This document shows, piece after piece, positions 1 through 9,778 of a stretch of 64,000 nt of DNA; position 1 is the first letter of the stretch; every line of letters starts with the position of its first letter. Under the pieces are notes generated by a model that was not told the DNA's origin, did no database searches, and worked only from the letters and a program-made list of their open reading frames with translations. Location: the NCBI GenBank assembly GCA_963556145.1, contig OY744461.1, positions 2,480,001-2,544,000 of the forward strand. Direction: 5' to 3'. This stretch comes from Hygrocybe punicea (taxonomy: Eukaryota > Basidiomycota > Agaricomycetes > Agaricales > Hygrophoraceae). Position numbers and translations under genes: made by a program.

Positions 1-212
1 GGCTGAGGTTCTGAGGGGTATTGTTACCCATGTGAGACTGTTGGGCTGAAGTTCTGTGGGGGTATTGTCATAGGAATGGGTATCAGCATACAGAGCAGTA
101 TTGGCCTTGGCCTCAGCCTGAACATGTTCTTACCTAACTGGTCTATAGCTACCAAATATTAACCTGTGAGAAAGCTGGTTGTTGGAGAACAGATCTCTGG
201 ACCTCAGGGGAA

Positions 213-431
213 GAGCTCAGAGGTAGTGTTGCCTAAAACCGGTCAACCAGGAAAAGCTGATCCTGGTCCTGAACTTTGGATGCACAACCAGGGGTTTCCT
301 ATGCTCTTATTTTGTAGCCCTGGTCCACAGCTACAAAATAAGAGCCTAGGAAACCCCTGGTTGTGCATCAAAAGTTCAGGACCGGGATCAGCTTTTCCTG
401 GTCGACCGGTTTTAGGCAACACTACTCAGGG
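213..431. repeat. Foldback hairpin, ~103-bp arms, 13-nt loop
   Basis: The left arm (213-317) and right arm (331-431) are near-perfect reverse complements around the loop at 318-330. Both arms contain the GATCAGCTTTTCCTGG / CCAGGAAAAGCTGATC block and the AGTGTTGCCTAAAACC end. Transcribed, it would give a long hairpin RNA. The open frame across it (166-459) is a by-product of the symmetry and I do not call it a gene. A foldback transposon or the ends of a MITE are the likely origin; I see no target duplication. Confidence 0.85.
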
Positions 432-540
432 GGAGCCGTGGCTGGGAGGGGAAAGCTGAGGAAAACCCTTGGATGACTGACTAAGCTACCACAGGAAAGG
501 GAATATACTGGCTAAGGGTCTCCGGGGTCTTAGGGGCTAG

Positions 541-632
541 CAGCAACTGCTGCATCATGCACCAAAAAATCAGAACCGCAATCAGCTTTTCCTGACCAGC
601 CGAATTGAGACAACACTAGTGAACTGCAGGGG
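541..632. repeat. Diverged third copy of the hairpin arm
   Basis: This segment matches the right arm of the hairpin at 213-431 in the same orientation, with many substitutions: it keeps AATCAGCTTTTCCTG, then a CCAGCCGAATTGAGACAACACTAGT-like continuation of the arm. It shows that the arm sequence exists as an independent dispersed repeat older than the neat hairpin. Confidence 0.6.
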
Positions 633-751
633 TATAGCAACCCTGTTGGTTTTTGGTCATGGGTTACCATGGGTATGAGTATGTGTAGCCAAATCTGGAC
701 CTGGCCCAAACCTGTACCCACAGCACAGGTCATGTGGGTTTATTGTGTTAT

Positions 752-1461
752 TGCTATTTATGGAACTTAGGGCACATGTGAGAAATTTCCAAAAAAACAC
801 ATATTTGGTAAATCTACAATAACTCCCTCAGTTTTCAACTTTTTATTGCAAACATAGATTCCATTGTGATCTCCTGCAAAAATCTACATTCAACCCTCAA
901 TGCACATTTTTATTATACCTATTATACCTATTATTTCTTTTCTTTGAAATAGGGGCATCTGGGCATGCAAAACTCAAATACACACCTCAGAATGCCTGTA
1001 GAAATTCCAGAAAAATTCCATGTTGTATCTATGGCATATTTCCAATCAACAGTATATTTTATTCTATTATTTGTTGTCTGTGAATAAAAATATGCAGTAT
1101 CTCATCAAAATAAAATAATTTACAGAGTGACACAGACAATAAATAATAAAACAGAATATACTGTTGACTAGAAATATGCCAAAGATACAATATGGAATTT
1201 TTCTGGAATTTCTACAGGCATTCTGAGGTGTGTATTTGAGTTTTGCATGCCCAGATGCCCCTATTTCAAAGAAAAGAAATAATAGGTATAATAGGTATAA
1301 TAAAAATGTGCATTGAGGGTTGAATGTAGATTTTTGCAGGAGATCACAATGGAATCTATGTTTGCAATAAAAAGTTGAAAACTGAGGGAGTTATTGTAGA
1401 TTTACCAAATATGTGTTTTTTTGGAAATTTCTCACATGTGCCCTAAGTTCTGCAAATAGCA
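752..1461. repeat. Long inverted repeat, 331-bp arms, 48-bp spacer
   Basis: The arms 752-1082 and 1131-1461 are reverse complements with few mismatches (outer end TGCTATTT...GGAACTTAGGGC; inner end ...TTGTTGTCTGTG against CACAGACAATAAATAAT). The 48-bp spacer is AT-rich. There is no coding capacity. It is probably a foldback-type element or a tail-to-tail duplication; its transcript would be a 331-bp double-stranded RNA. Confidence 0.92.
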
Positions 1462-1522
1462 GTAAGGTTATGACTGCATAACATCCAGTTAGCTGTCAAC
1501 CAGCAATGGTGTATGACCAAGA

Positions 1523-2080
1523 ATGGCAACAACAATGATGGACAACCATGGGACACAGGGAGAAGGGCAGTGGGGGGGCAGTGCACCCACCCCCATTGCA
1601 ATAGATAAGTTTTTTTTTCTTTTCTTAGCTACTAATTACACAAATGACAACAATGGTAACAACATAAACACCACACACCCGATGAGGACAACAGCAGGTG
1701 TAACCACAATGACAATGGCAACCCATGGCTCCCCAAATAGGATGACAATGACAGCAACAACATCAACCAATGCTACCATGACCATGACCACAGCAACCAT
1801 GACAAGCAACACCACAACCATGACTGTGACTGATGATGAAGGCCACAGCCATCTCACCACCAATACACCTTGCGGATGTGCACTACCATGTCAATTGACG
1901 TCAGCGCTGCAACTGTGAGGTAACCAGGAGGATGGTGGTGTGCCCAATACCACCCGCCTGTGGATCAAACCCACCACCAATGTACCTTGTGGATGCACAC
2001 GGCCACATCAATTGATATTGGTGCTGCAACTGCAAGGTAACCAGGAGGATGGTAGTGTGCCCAGCACCACCTGGTCACTG
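1523..2080 (+). repeat. Low-complexity ACA/ACC-rich block with a 117-bp duplication
   Basis: The DNA is dominated by AACAAC, GACAATGAC and ACCACAACC runs that read as Thr/Asn/Met-rich frames on the plus strand. From 1867 a 117-bp unit (starting ACCTTG.GGATG, containing TCAATTGA and GGTAACCAGGAGGATGGT.GTGTGCCC) is repeated once from 1984. A related CATGTCAATTGATGTGGTGCT piece recurs near 5470. It may descend from a low-complexity gene, but I see no defensible start, stop or splice structure. Confidence 0.6.
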
Positions 2081-2243
2081 CTGAGGACCCACAGATTAAC
2101 CCATACCCATGGCAACATCTATGACCTCGGATGAAGAGGTAATAAAAGATGAAAATGTCACAAAGGTGCGAAGGGGACTTGGGACACTCCCGATGGTAAC
2201 AGGATAAAGCGTGATGAAATGTGTGATCAAATAAACAAATATA

Positions 2244-2367
2244 GGGAAATGCAAGACAATACGGTGTTGCAATGCAGTGATAAACAAGCGTTGGAAGGCT
2301 TAGCAGGGAAATGCAAGACAATGTGGTGTTGCAATGCAGTGATAAACAAGCGTTGGAAGGCTTAGCT
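2244..2367. repeat. Tandem duplication of a 62-bp unit
   Basis: Two head-to-tail copies (2244-2305 and 2306-2367) begin GGGAAATGCAAGACAAT and end AAGCGTTGGAAGGCTTAGC. They differ at only a couple of positions (TACGGTG versus TGTGGTG), which indicates a recent duplication. Confidence 0.9.
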
Positions 2368-2477
2368 GGATGTCCTAGATGACAGCACAATATGTACTGA
2401 ATGGCATGGGTCTGGGTAAACCTGCGGTTTTTGCCACAGGTTTAGCCACAGGTAACCCATGACTACAGGTCACACAA

Positions 2478-2891
2478 GTGACACGTCACATTCAAGTTGA
2501 ACATGATGTGTTGAATGACAAGGCAGAGATCAGTACGAAGCTAGTCTCTGCTAAAGGTAAGTTGTTTTCTTTCTTTTACATCATTACTTACGAAATTTAC
2601 AGATACAACTACAGCTTCACCCAAGAAATGCAAATGCAAACACAAACAAAGATGCAAACAGCCACAACAAAAATGACGATGACAAAAACGATGACGACTA
2701 AAATGATGATGACAACTAAAACGACAACGACAATGACAACACCAATGGCAAGTGCAAGGGCCACGGTGGCAATGCCAAGCAAAGCAAGCCTGGGAGAGTG
2801 GTGCACCCACCCCTGGTCGCCAGGTGAGTCGACGATAAATCTATTCATTTGCCACTTACTGGCAATTCCCCCAGCCCAGGACCACCATTAA
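2478..2891 (+). other. Low-complexity Thr/Met-rich frame with an intron-like insert
   Basis: The plus-strand frame is almost entirely ACA/ATG/AAA/ACG codons (2630-2790) and is preceded by a segment that looks like an intron (GTAAGTTG at 2556 to a TTTACAG near 2602). The same layout, a T-rich intron-like cassette followed by a repetitive ACA/CAG-type tract, recurs at 1600-1640 and 6930-7330. It could be part of a degenerate low-complexity gene family; I cannot name it. Confidence 0.35.
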
Positions 2892-2936
2892 CAACTACAG
2901 CCCACACGTCCAATGATGCAGCCTCCACCTGCCCCT

Positions 2937-3070
2937 TGGAGTAGTGGGACCTGGCCAGTCACGTGACCGGGTTCCCACGGTTGACCTAGTTAGTAGCCTT
3001 CCCGATGTAGTAGTCAGGAGATCATCCCATCCATCCAGTCCTTCCTTTCGAGTCCTGCGTGAGCCCCCGG
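2937..3070 (+). repeat. Truncated diverged LTR copy
   Basis: It aligns with the first ~134 bp of the 158-bp LTR that begins at 3071 (shared CAGTCACGTGA, TTGACCTAGT.AGTAGCCTTCC, GTCCTGCGTGAGCCCCCGG) but with many differences. It stops exactly where the intact LTR begins, so the younger element landed next to or inside an older relative. Confidence 0.75.
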
Positions 3071-3228
3071 TGTAGTAGTTGTGCCTGGTCAGTCACGTGA
3101 TCAGGTTCCCATGGTTTGACCTAGTCAGTAGCCTTCCAGATGTAGCAGTCAGTCCATCCTTCCTATCCAGTCGACCTTTCCCTCAAGTCCTGCGTGAGCC
3201 CCCGGAGTGGTACCTCGGTACCACTCCA
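3071..3228 (+). repeat. 5' long terminal repeat
   Basis: Begins TGTAGTAGTTGTGCC and ends GGTACCACTCCA. It includes a GTCACGTGA motif at about 3093 and a TGGTACCTCGGTACCA palindrome near the 3' edge. Confidence 0.85.
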
Positions 3229-3231
3229 ACG

Positions 3232-3245
3232 TGGTGATGAGAGTG
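3232..3245 (+). other. Candidate primer-binding site
   Basis: TGGTGATGAGAGTG begins three bases inside the 5' LTR and starts with TGG, as expected for pairing with a tRNA CCA end. I cannot identify the tRNA. Confidence 0.45.
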
Positions 3246-3599
3246 TTTTTCGACCCACGCACCTCTTTTTCTCTCGGTTTCTCACTCCTGACGTTTTTTT
3301 TTCTCGCGAGACGACCTTTTTTCGGCCTCACCACCCCTGCTGCACGACGGCGCATTTTCCCTTCATTCACGGCCATACCTCAGTTGCGTTACCCCCCGGC
3401 ACCCTCGCTCAGTCCACCAGGGCCCCGCGTCGACCATCGTTGACCCAGAAACGCGGACTCAACCCTTTTTGAGCACCCAAAAGCCCCAGGCCACGCCACC
3501 CGCGTTCGCGCCCCGTTTCCTCTTCTCAGACCAAGGACGGCCTCTCAAGCTTTCCTTCGACGTCTTACGGCCCCCGTTCTGCCCCACGTCGTCCCAGGA

Positions 3600-4570
3600 A
3601 CACCATCGACGTCCATTTTTGACGCCCAACGGCCACCCGCGTACAGCCGCGTCACCACCTTTTGACCCCCCCATATTTTAGCGTTCCCCGGCCCACTCGT
3701 ATCCATCCAGGCCCCCGTGTTCACGCTCGACGACCCGGTGCCCACGTTCTGCTCGAAAGAACCCCCCGTTGCCGTCCATTTTGGATACCCAAGCCCCTGC
3801 CACGTCATCACCTTCAACCCCCCGCTTTTCGTATGTCCCGTTCCCAACCCACATTCGTTCAATCCCCCGCGCCCTCGTTCCATCTACCAGGGCCCCCCGT
3901 TGCCTCCTGTTGGCCCCAGACGAGCCCCCACCATCGTTCTCGGACACCCAAGCCACGCGCCACGTCACCATCGCGCGGCCCCGTTCTGCCAGCACAACCG
4001 GCCCAGACCAACTCACCAAACTCGCGGCCCACCCCCCAGAACACCCTGCGTCTCGTTAATGCCCCGAACGAGCCCCACCGCCGTTTTTGGTCGCACCACG
4101 GATCCGTCGCGCCCACCCGTTGGACCCCTGTTCTTTCGTGTACCCCAGCCCCACACGGACCCATTCGACCACCCGTGCCCTCATTCCACTGGCCAGGACA
4201 CCCCGTTCACCTCCATTGCGCCAAACGAGCCCCCGCCGTTGTTTTCAGACACCCGGGCCACGCGCCACGTCACCATCGCATGGCCCCGTTCTGCCAACAT
4301 ACCCAGCCCCGGACCGACTCACGAAGCTCGCGGCCCACCCGTTCACCATCCCGGAGCACCCCACCTCGATCCAATACCACCGTGCCCACCGTTCCCAGAC
4401 CCCCACCGCGTTCCGCCACGTCACCATCTCTCGGCCGGATTCTTGCACCATACCCGGCTCCTCGAGCCCTCGTTCAGCTCCCCGCGACCTCGTCTCGACC
4501 CTGGCGACTTCCCCGACCCGTAGGGACCCAAACGAGTCACCGCCGCGACCACTTAGCACCCCAGCGCTAG
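3600..4570 (+). repeat. Diverged tandem repeat, ~153-bp period, C-rich
   Basis: The block ACGAGCCCC(C)ACC recurs at 3918, 4071 and 4225, with a relative near 3759. A linked CCACGTCACCATCGC block occurs at 3965 and 4269, with variants at 3800 and 4418. The spacing is about 153 bp, i.e. 51 codons, so each frame stays in phase and all three plus-strand frames are open over hundreds of bases (up to 302 codons, Pro/His/Arg/Thr-rich). The openness may simply reflect C-richness; a degenerate gag-like or structural ORF is possible. Confidence 0.65.
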
Positions 4571-5070
4571 TCCCCTCATATTGAGAATCCCCGATGCCAC
4601 CGCATGGCCCAATGAACCCGTACGTTTTCCCTTTCCCCCGTTTACACCGTACCTTGTCCCGTCCCATCCCCTTTCCCCACCCTCGACATATATTGGATAT
4701 TCGACCTATCTACGAACCATCACTGCTCGACAGCACCATACCTATTTACTTTCGCACGAACCACCCAGTCTATTTTCGGATCACAAGAACTCACACCCTG
4801 GGCTACAAGAACTTATGGTTTTGAACGTTTTTATCCTACCCTGCAATGTGAGTCCCAGAGGCATTTGAGGATGGAGGAGCAGAGCAGAGTTACAGTTTGG
4901 TCATCTACCACCCCCAACGATCTTGGAGGACGATACGGTCCCGCCTCACGTATAAGGCCCGGGGCATCGTGAGGGACTGGGAGTCGTGACTGGAGAGTTT
5001 TTTTCTTGGTCAGTTTTGTTTTGCTTTTTGTTTCCTTTTAGTAGCGGTATGGTGACGAGGACGTCACCAT

Positions 5071-5082
5071 GAGGAGGAGGGG
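5071..5082 (+). other. Polypurine tract of the short LTR element
   Basis: GAGGAGGAGGGG lies 4 bp before the 3' LTR, the position of the plus-strand primer in LTR retroelements. Confidence 0.6.
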
Positions 5083-5086
5083 CACT

Positions 5087-5244
5087 TGTAGTAGTTGTGC
5101 CTGGTCAGTCACGTGATCAGGTTTCCATGGTTTGACCTAGTCAGTAGCCTTCCAGATGTAGCAGTCAGTCCATCCTTCCTATCCAGTCGACCTTTCCCTC
5201 GAGTCCTGCGTGAGCCCCCGGAGTGGTACCTCGGTACCACTCCA
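5087..5244 (+). repeat. 3' long terminal repeat
   Basis: Same length as the 5' copy, with two substitutions (TTTCC for TTCCC, CTCGAG for CTCAAG). The near identity implies a recent insertion. Confidence 0.85.
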
Positions 5245-5280
5245 CCGGCCACCATCAATATGTCTGGATCGGTGCACCAT

Positions 5281-6237
5281 TAGGCAATGACATGGGTATA
5301 CCTGCGGGTGTCCTGAGGCTGACCTGGACCCGCTCCAACCCGTACCCGTCTACCCACAGGTCTTTTTTCAGCGGGTAGATGGCGGGTAGCGGCGGGTCGG
5401 GTATGGGTATTGACCTGCACAGGAAACCTGGCGGGTTCCAGCCCACATCTACCTTGCGTTGCTGATGCGCATGTCAATTGATGTGGTGCTATGCAAACGC
5501 GAGGAGTGGGGGGGCTGGGAACCAGGCGACGGGTGGTTCTCGTGGGCGAGAGTCTCTTGCCCATCATATCCGTCTCCTCGTTCCCCGCACCATCTCCCAT
5601 TCTCCCCTTCCTCTCATCCTCCTTCGTTGTCTCGAACCTCGCGTACGCGTCAGCCCATGTTTTGATGCCGTTGAGCCTCGGCGTTTGCAGTTGCGGTGTC
5701 TGGATGGCGGCATCATAATTCTGGGCTTGTGTGGGCATGTACCCGGGTCCCGGGGGAGGAACAGGGTCTAGGGTGCATTTGGGTGCATTTTCTTGCACGG
5801 GCGCAGGGTTTGGGGCCGGGGTGGGACTTGAGACGCATTCAGACGCGTTTTGCAGCAGGGATGGTGTGTTTGGGGCTGACGCAGGTGCGTGATGCGTCTC
5901 CCATTGGGTTTTGGGCACAGGGCTCCGCGTTTGGGCACTATTTGACGGTGGGGCGTCATGCAACATATTGGGACACAATTTTGCGCGAGGATGGGGCCGT
6001 TTGGGTCGACATGGAGATGCCGTTGGTGGGTGATGGATGTCGTTGGTGGGTGATGGAGATGCCGTTGGTGGGTGATGTTTGTGTTGAGGCGGAGGCGGTG
6101 GGCACTTGCTGGTGGAAAACGAGGCGTCCAAAAGTGTTGATGCTGATATGCGGGTATGCCAAGACCTGCAGTCATGGGTATGGGTTTTGCCCAGGTCTAA
6201 AAAAGGTAACCCATACCCGTACCCATGTCATTGCCTA
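5281..6237. mobile_element. Non-autonomous DNA element with 18-bp perfect TIRs
   Basis: TAGGCAATGACATGGGTA at 5281-5298 is exactly inverted at 6220-6237. If the outer TA is a target duplication, the element proper is GGCAATGAC...GTCATTGCC with TA duplication, as in mariner-like families. The subterminal parts are rich in GGGTATGGGT / ACCCATACCC. The interior is GC-rich and holds a Pro-rich 283-codon frame on the minus strand and several plus-strand frames, none recognisable. It also contains a short tandem array (GTTGGTGGGTGATGGA, 6020-6080). Related subterminal sequence appears as scraps at 645-730 and 2405-2470, so the family has other copies. Confidence 0.65.
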
Positions 6238-6396
6238 GCTGTGACTTATCCTGTGTCAGACAGGTGAACCAATGTTGACAATGTTAGGTTTGAGATGGGC
6301 CAGCTGATCTGGACCAAGAATATGTTATTGTTGGGTATTTGACAGGGCAACACAGGATGTCAGAGTTATTGAGGACATCACACTCTACCACGCATT

Positions 6397-6607
6397 CCTT
6401 AGTACTCCTTAAGGACTCCTCAAGGACTCCTCTGCTATTTTGCAAAGAGTCCTCAAGGAGTCCTTAAGGAGTCCTTGATTTCCTCACCATAGAAACCTTT
6501 TCCTTAAGGAGTTTGTAAGGAGTCCTTGGTCCTCCTAAGGACTTCTGACCAAGGAGTGGCTAAGGAGTCCTCAAGGAGTCCTCAGGGAGTCCTGAGGAGG
6601 ATTCCTC
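6397..6607. repeat. Cluster of AAGGAGTCCTT palindromes
   Basis: About 210 bp is built from AGGAGTCCT/AGGACTCCT units in both orientations, such as AAGGAGTCCTTAAGGAGTCC and CTCCTTAAGGACTCCTCAAG. This gives a nested set of small hairpins around a TGCTATTTTGCA centre. It looks like a palindromic MITE or satellite-like repeat; there are no coding features. Confidence 0.75.
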
Positions 6608-6839
6608 CCCAAGTAGCATTCCCCAAAATTCTCATTACATATTTATTAATTATTATTATTGTTAGTACTAACTACTATTATTTAATGAGGTGGTATGCCC
6701 CAAATTAGATAGTGGATTGTGGCCGGTTTATATACCTTTATTTGGTGCACAGACCATTTGTGGAAACATGTCAACAAACGAGGTCACATGACAATCAACA
6801 ACCTACCAGCAACCTCATGTCTCACCACCCAATGCCCCA

Positions 6840-7740
6840 CAGCAAGCAGCAACAGCAACAGCAACAGCAACTTCACAATGCAGACAAACGCAGGTGGCCA
6901 TGGAGGGGGTGGTGATGTGCCCACTCCCACCTCAGTATGTTTTTATTTTCTCTTTCAATTTTCATATTCTGTTACTGACTATTTCCTATGAGGTCCATGC
7001 CCATGCCCATGGGAATGAGAATGAGAACGAGGATGGGAATGAGAACGGGGATGGGAACAAGAGCGGGAACAAGAACAAGAACAGGGATGGTATGTTTTAC
7101 ATTTTTTAATTTTTATATTTCATTACTGAATATTACCTATGACATCCACATCCATGAGAATGGGAACGCAACAGGAGTGGGAACCCGAACCTGAACCGGA
7201 ACGGTAACAGCAACAGCAACTTCACACGGACGAATGCAGGCAGCCACAGCAGGGGTGGTAATGTGCCCATCCCCACATGGGTATGTTTTTTTATTGATGT
7301 TTTTGTTTTATATTGTGTTACTGACTATTACCCACAATGCCCATGCCCACATGAGGGACAGCCGATGGCCAGGAATGACCCCCAGACCACCATGATGCAA
7401 ACAAGCGGGGAGGAGACGGGAATGACAGGAAAGGGGAAGGAGGCTGGACCCCAATGGCAACACCCAGCGCAACAGCAGCAGCGACCACCACAGCAATAGC
7501 AGCAGCAGCAATGGCGACGGCAGCAGCAGCCACAGCAGCAGCAGCAACAGGCAACAGCAACAGCCCAGTGGCAACAGCAATGGCAATGACAGCAGCAGCA
7601 GCAACACATGGGCGATGGTGGCAGCAACAGCAGCAGTGGTGACAGCAGCAGCGGCACGACAATGGTAGCAGCAGCACAACAACGGCAGCAGTGGCACAAC
7701 AAAGGCAGCAACAGGTGGCGGCAGCGACAATGCCAGACGA
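6840..7740 (+). repeat. Microsatellite-rich block with three intron-like cassettes
   Basis: CAGCAA/CAGCAG runs occur at 6841-6870, 7205-7225 and 7470-7720, and GGGAATGAGAAC-type repeats at 7003-7085. Three similar T-rich cassettes begin TATGTTTT (near 6937, 7090 and 7282) and end TTACTGA.TATT.CC, each flanked by CCCATGCCCAT-like or CATCC sequence. They resemble copies of one intron (GTATGT donor, TACTGAC branch site) duplicated with its repetitive exon. The frames encode Asn/Gly/Gln/Ser/Ala runs and look non-functional or are a highly repetitive gene that I cannot delimit. Confidence 0.5.
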
Positions 7741-7744
7741 CGAT

Positions 7745-8040
7745 GACGACGCTCCTCCTCTCCCTTCGCCCTTGCCCTCCCTCTCCCTCCTTTGACCTTG
7801 CCCCCACTCCATCTCCCTCCCTCCCCCCCCCTTCCCCTTCCCCTTCTCCCTCTATCCTTTCCCCTTTCCTTTTCCTTTTCCTCTCCCTTCCCCCTCCTTT
7901 CCCTCTCCCTCTCCCTCTCCCTCTCCCGTTCCCTCTCCCTTCCCCTCTCCCTTCCCCTATTCCTCCTTCCCCTCTCCTTTTCTCCCTCCTCTCTCCTTTT
8001 CCCATTCTTCCTCCTTTCCCCCTCTTTTTTTTCTTTTCCT
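7745..8040 (+). repeat. ~295-bp polypyrimidine tract
   Basis: The plus strand is almost exclusively C and T (CCCTCTCCCTCTCCCTCTCC, CCTTCCCCTTCC and similar runs, ending CTCTTTTTTTTC). Mirror-symmetric pyrimidine tracts of this length can form triplex (H-DNA). The long frames through it exist only because stop codons are absent from such sequence. Confidence 0.85.
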
Positions 8041-8180
8041 GTATTAGTTTTAATTGTTTAATTAATTTGTGAAATATTAAGAATTCTTTGATTTAAAGTC
8101 ATTAATATTTAAAACAAACCAGCTATTATATGGCAACTGTGTCTGTGGAGTGAAAAGGTAAGAACTGACCTACAATCCTG

Positions 8181-8584
8181 TTCAGGACTTTACAGTGTTC
8201 AATGGCTCCTTTGAACACTACCAGTCTTTTGAACACCCTAATAGAATTGATTCTGTACTGATTTCCACTGCTAAAAAGTGTTCTAATTCCTTCAGTGCAT
8301 CATCTGAACCTATCTGGACATTGGTTTTTATTCAGAACCACCAATAAAATTGGAAACTGAATATTCACAAAGCAGAGAGAAATCTGATCACTCCTTGAAC
8401 ACTAATGTGTTGATCATAAAACATTCAAATATTAACAGATTTCTTGGAAAATTGGTATGAGATGTCTTTAAATATATGAGCAACTTCTGGTCTGCTCAGA
8501 TTTTGTTCAAGATAATTGGCTACTTGTGGCATTTTAGGTTAATTTTTTGTGTTCAAAGGAGCCATTGAATACTGTACCTGAATT
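8181..8584. mobile_element. MITE-like element with ~36-bp imperfect TIRs
   Basis: TTCAGGACTTTACAGTGTTCAATGGCTCCTTTGAACAC (8181-8218) is inverted at 8550-8584 (TTGTGTTCAAAGGAGCCATTGAATACTGTACCTGAA) with small gaps. Weaker inverted similarity continues just outside (CTACAATCC against GTACTAG). The 330-bp AT-rich interior has no coding capacity. Confidence 0.7.
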
Positions 8585-9778
8585 GTACTAGAACAAGTGG
8601 CAAATATCTGAAACTATTATAAAACAGATAACATGCCCATGTGACTTCTAAACCAAAGACATCGTTGAATGAGAAAAAGCAAAATAGCCTGTGAACATGG
8701 TGGTTTGAAAATTTTGGCATTGTTCCAATATAATTGCAATTGACTCCTGGCCTTTAAATGATTCATCAGTTCATCCTTATAGAGTCCATCTTGTGTTCAC
8801 CTTGTACATGTGGACTAGCCAAATTTTGAAAAGGGCTGAAGGCGAACTGAAGTTGGACTTCATCTGGGCTTGGTCCATTTTAGGTGAACTAAAATGGATA
8901 TTGTGGAGATGGTGGACTTCTACTACATCTCTATTGATCCAAACTTATTGATCAATTGAATTCAACTTGCTGTCAAGTTGGATCATGTGGTCCTAACCAT
9001 TATACACATTTTGTGGAGTGGACTCTTACCACTACATTAACCCCCAAGTTAAAGACTCTGGTGCCAAAATGGCATAATCCAGCACCTCTTGAAGAAACAG
9101 AAATGGAACTTAAGGAGCATTATGAGTGTGCTTTTAGCACTTGAAGAAGTGATCTTCTTGTATCTATCTCCAACTCTAATGTATGACTCTGAAATCATAT
9201 GAGCAGTGGAATACTCAGTTTTGTAGCTTTGAGTCAATTCTCAACAGAATAACTATTAAAAATAATAATTTCAACTGGTTTTTGCATACTATGCCTTTCA
9301 TGCATAGTCAAAAGATTATAGAAAAGTCAAAGGAAAAACAGATGAGGGAGTGGACTTTGATGATAATGAAGAACAAGAAGATGCAGATATTGAAATTGAC
9401 AGGAGGATTGACTGGATTGGAGTGACTGATAACTTTGGTCAATATGACTTGATATTAACTGATATGAGTCAGAATGGGGGTTCAAACAAATATGCATTCT
9501 GGCAAAAGACCCAGGATATATGTTGTCATCTTTGGAGAAGATAATCCATGGCTTCAAAAAGTGGTTTATAAAACTCAGCCTTATGATCAGATCAGAAAGC
9601 TGTTGATCCAGTAGAGTCCAATTACTTCATGGCCTTTGATTCATTGATGTGGAAACAATCTGGCCTCTCATGGACTGGTGATTGCTTAGCCAAGTTTAGA
9701 AATATCATTAATAATAGGACCACCAGGTGTATATAGATAGTCCTGCTTCATAGACAGTGATGGAAGAGAGTGGAAATA
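8585..9778. other. AT-rich stretch, no recognisable gene
   Basis: Only short frames are visible. Those between 8956 and 9544 on the plus strand (such as one with DWIGVTDNFGQYDLI) have protein-like composition but are broken every 60-80 codons, so a decayed coding sequence is possible. I recognise no family. Confidence 0.4.

Larger units (their letters stand above)
3071..5244 (+). mobile_element. Short non-coding LTR retroelement (TRIM/LARD-like)
   Basis: Two direct 158-bp LTRs (3071-3228, 5087-5244) start TG and end CA and differ at only two positions. Three bases after the 5' LTR is TGGTGATGAGAGTG, placed like a tRNA primer-binding site. Just before the 3' LTR is a GAGGAGGAGGGG polypurine tract (5071-5082). 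The 1.86-kb interior carries no recognisable gag, protease, reverse transcriptase or integrase, so the element must depend on enzymes from another copy. CCGG flanks both ends (3067-3070, 5245-5248), a possible 4-bp target duplication, though short enough to be chance. Confidence 0.8.

Noticed and set aside
3545..4667. Several 100-300 codon frames on both strands
   Set aside because: The C-rich 153-bp tandem repeat inside the short LTR element is open in nearly every frame; no gag or pol motif.
3067..5248. CCGG as target duplication of the short LTR element
   Set aside because: Only 4 bp and part of a longer CCCCCGG that also occurs inside the LTR; not independent evidence of a TSD.
5320..6215. 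Telomere-like GGGTAT/ACCCAT runs
   Set aside because: They are irregular and confined to the ends of the TIR element, so they are subterminal repeats, not telomere.
7308..8072. Leu/Ala/Ser-rich frames of up to 225 codons on both strands
   Set aside because: They follow CAG/CAA microsatellites and a polypyrimidine tract with no stop codons; no start context, introns or domains.
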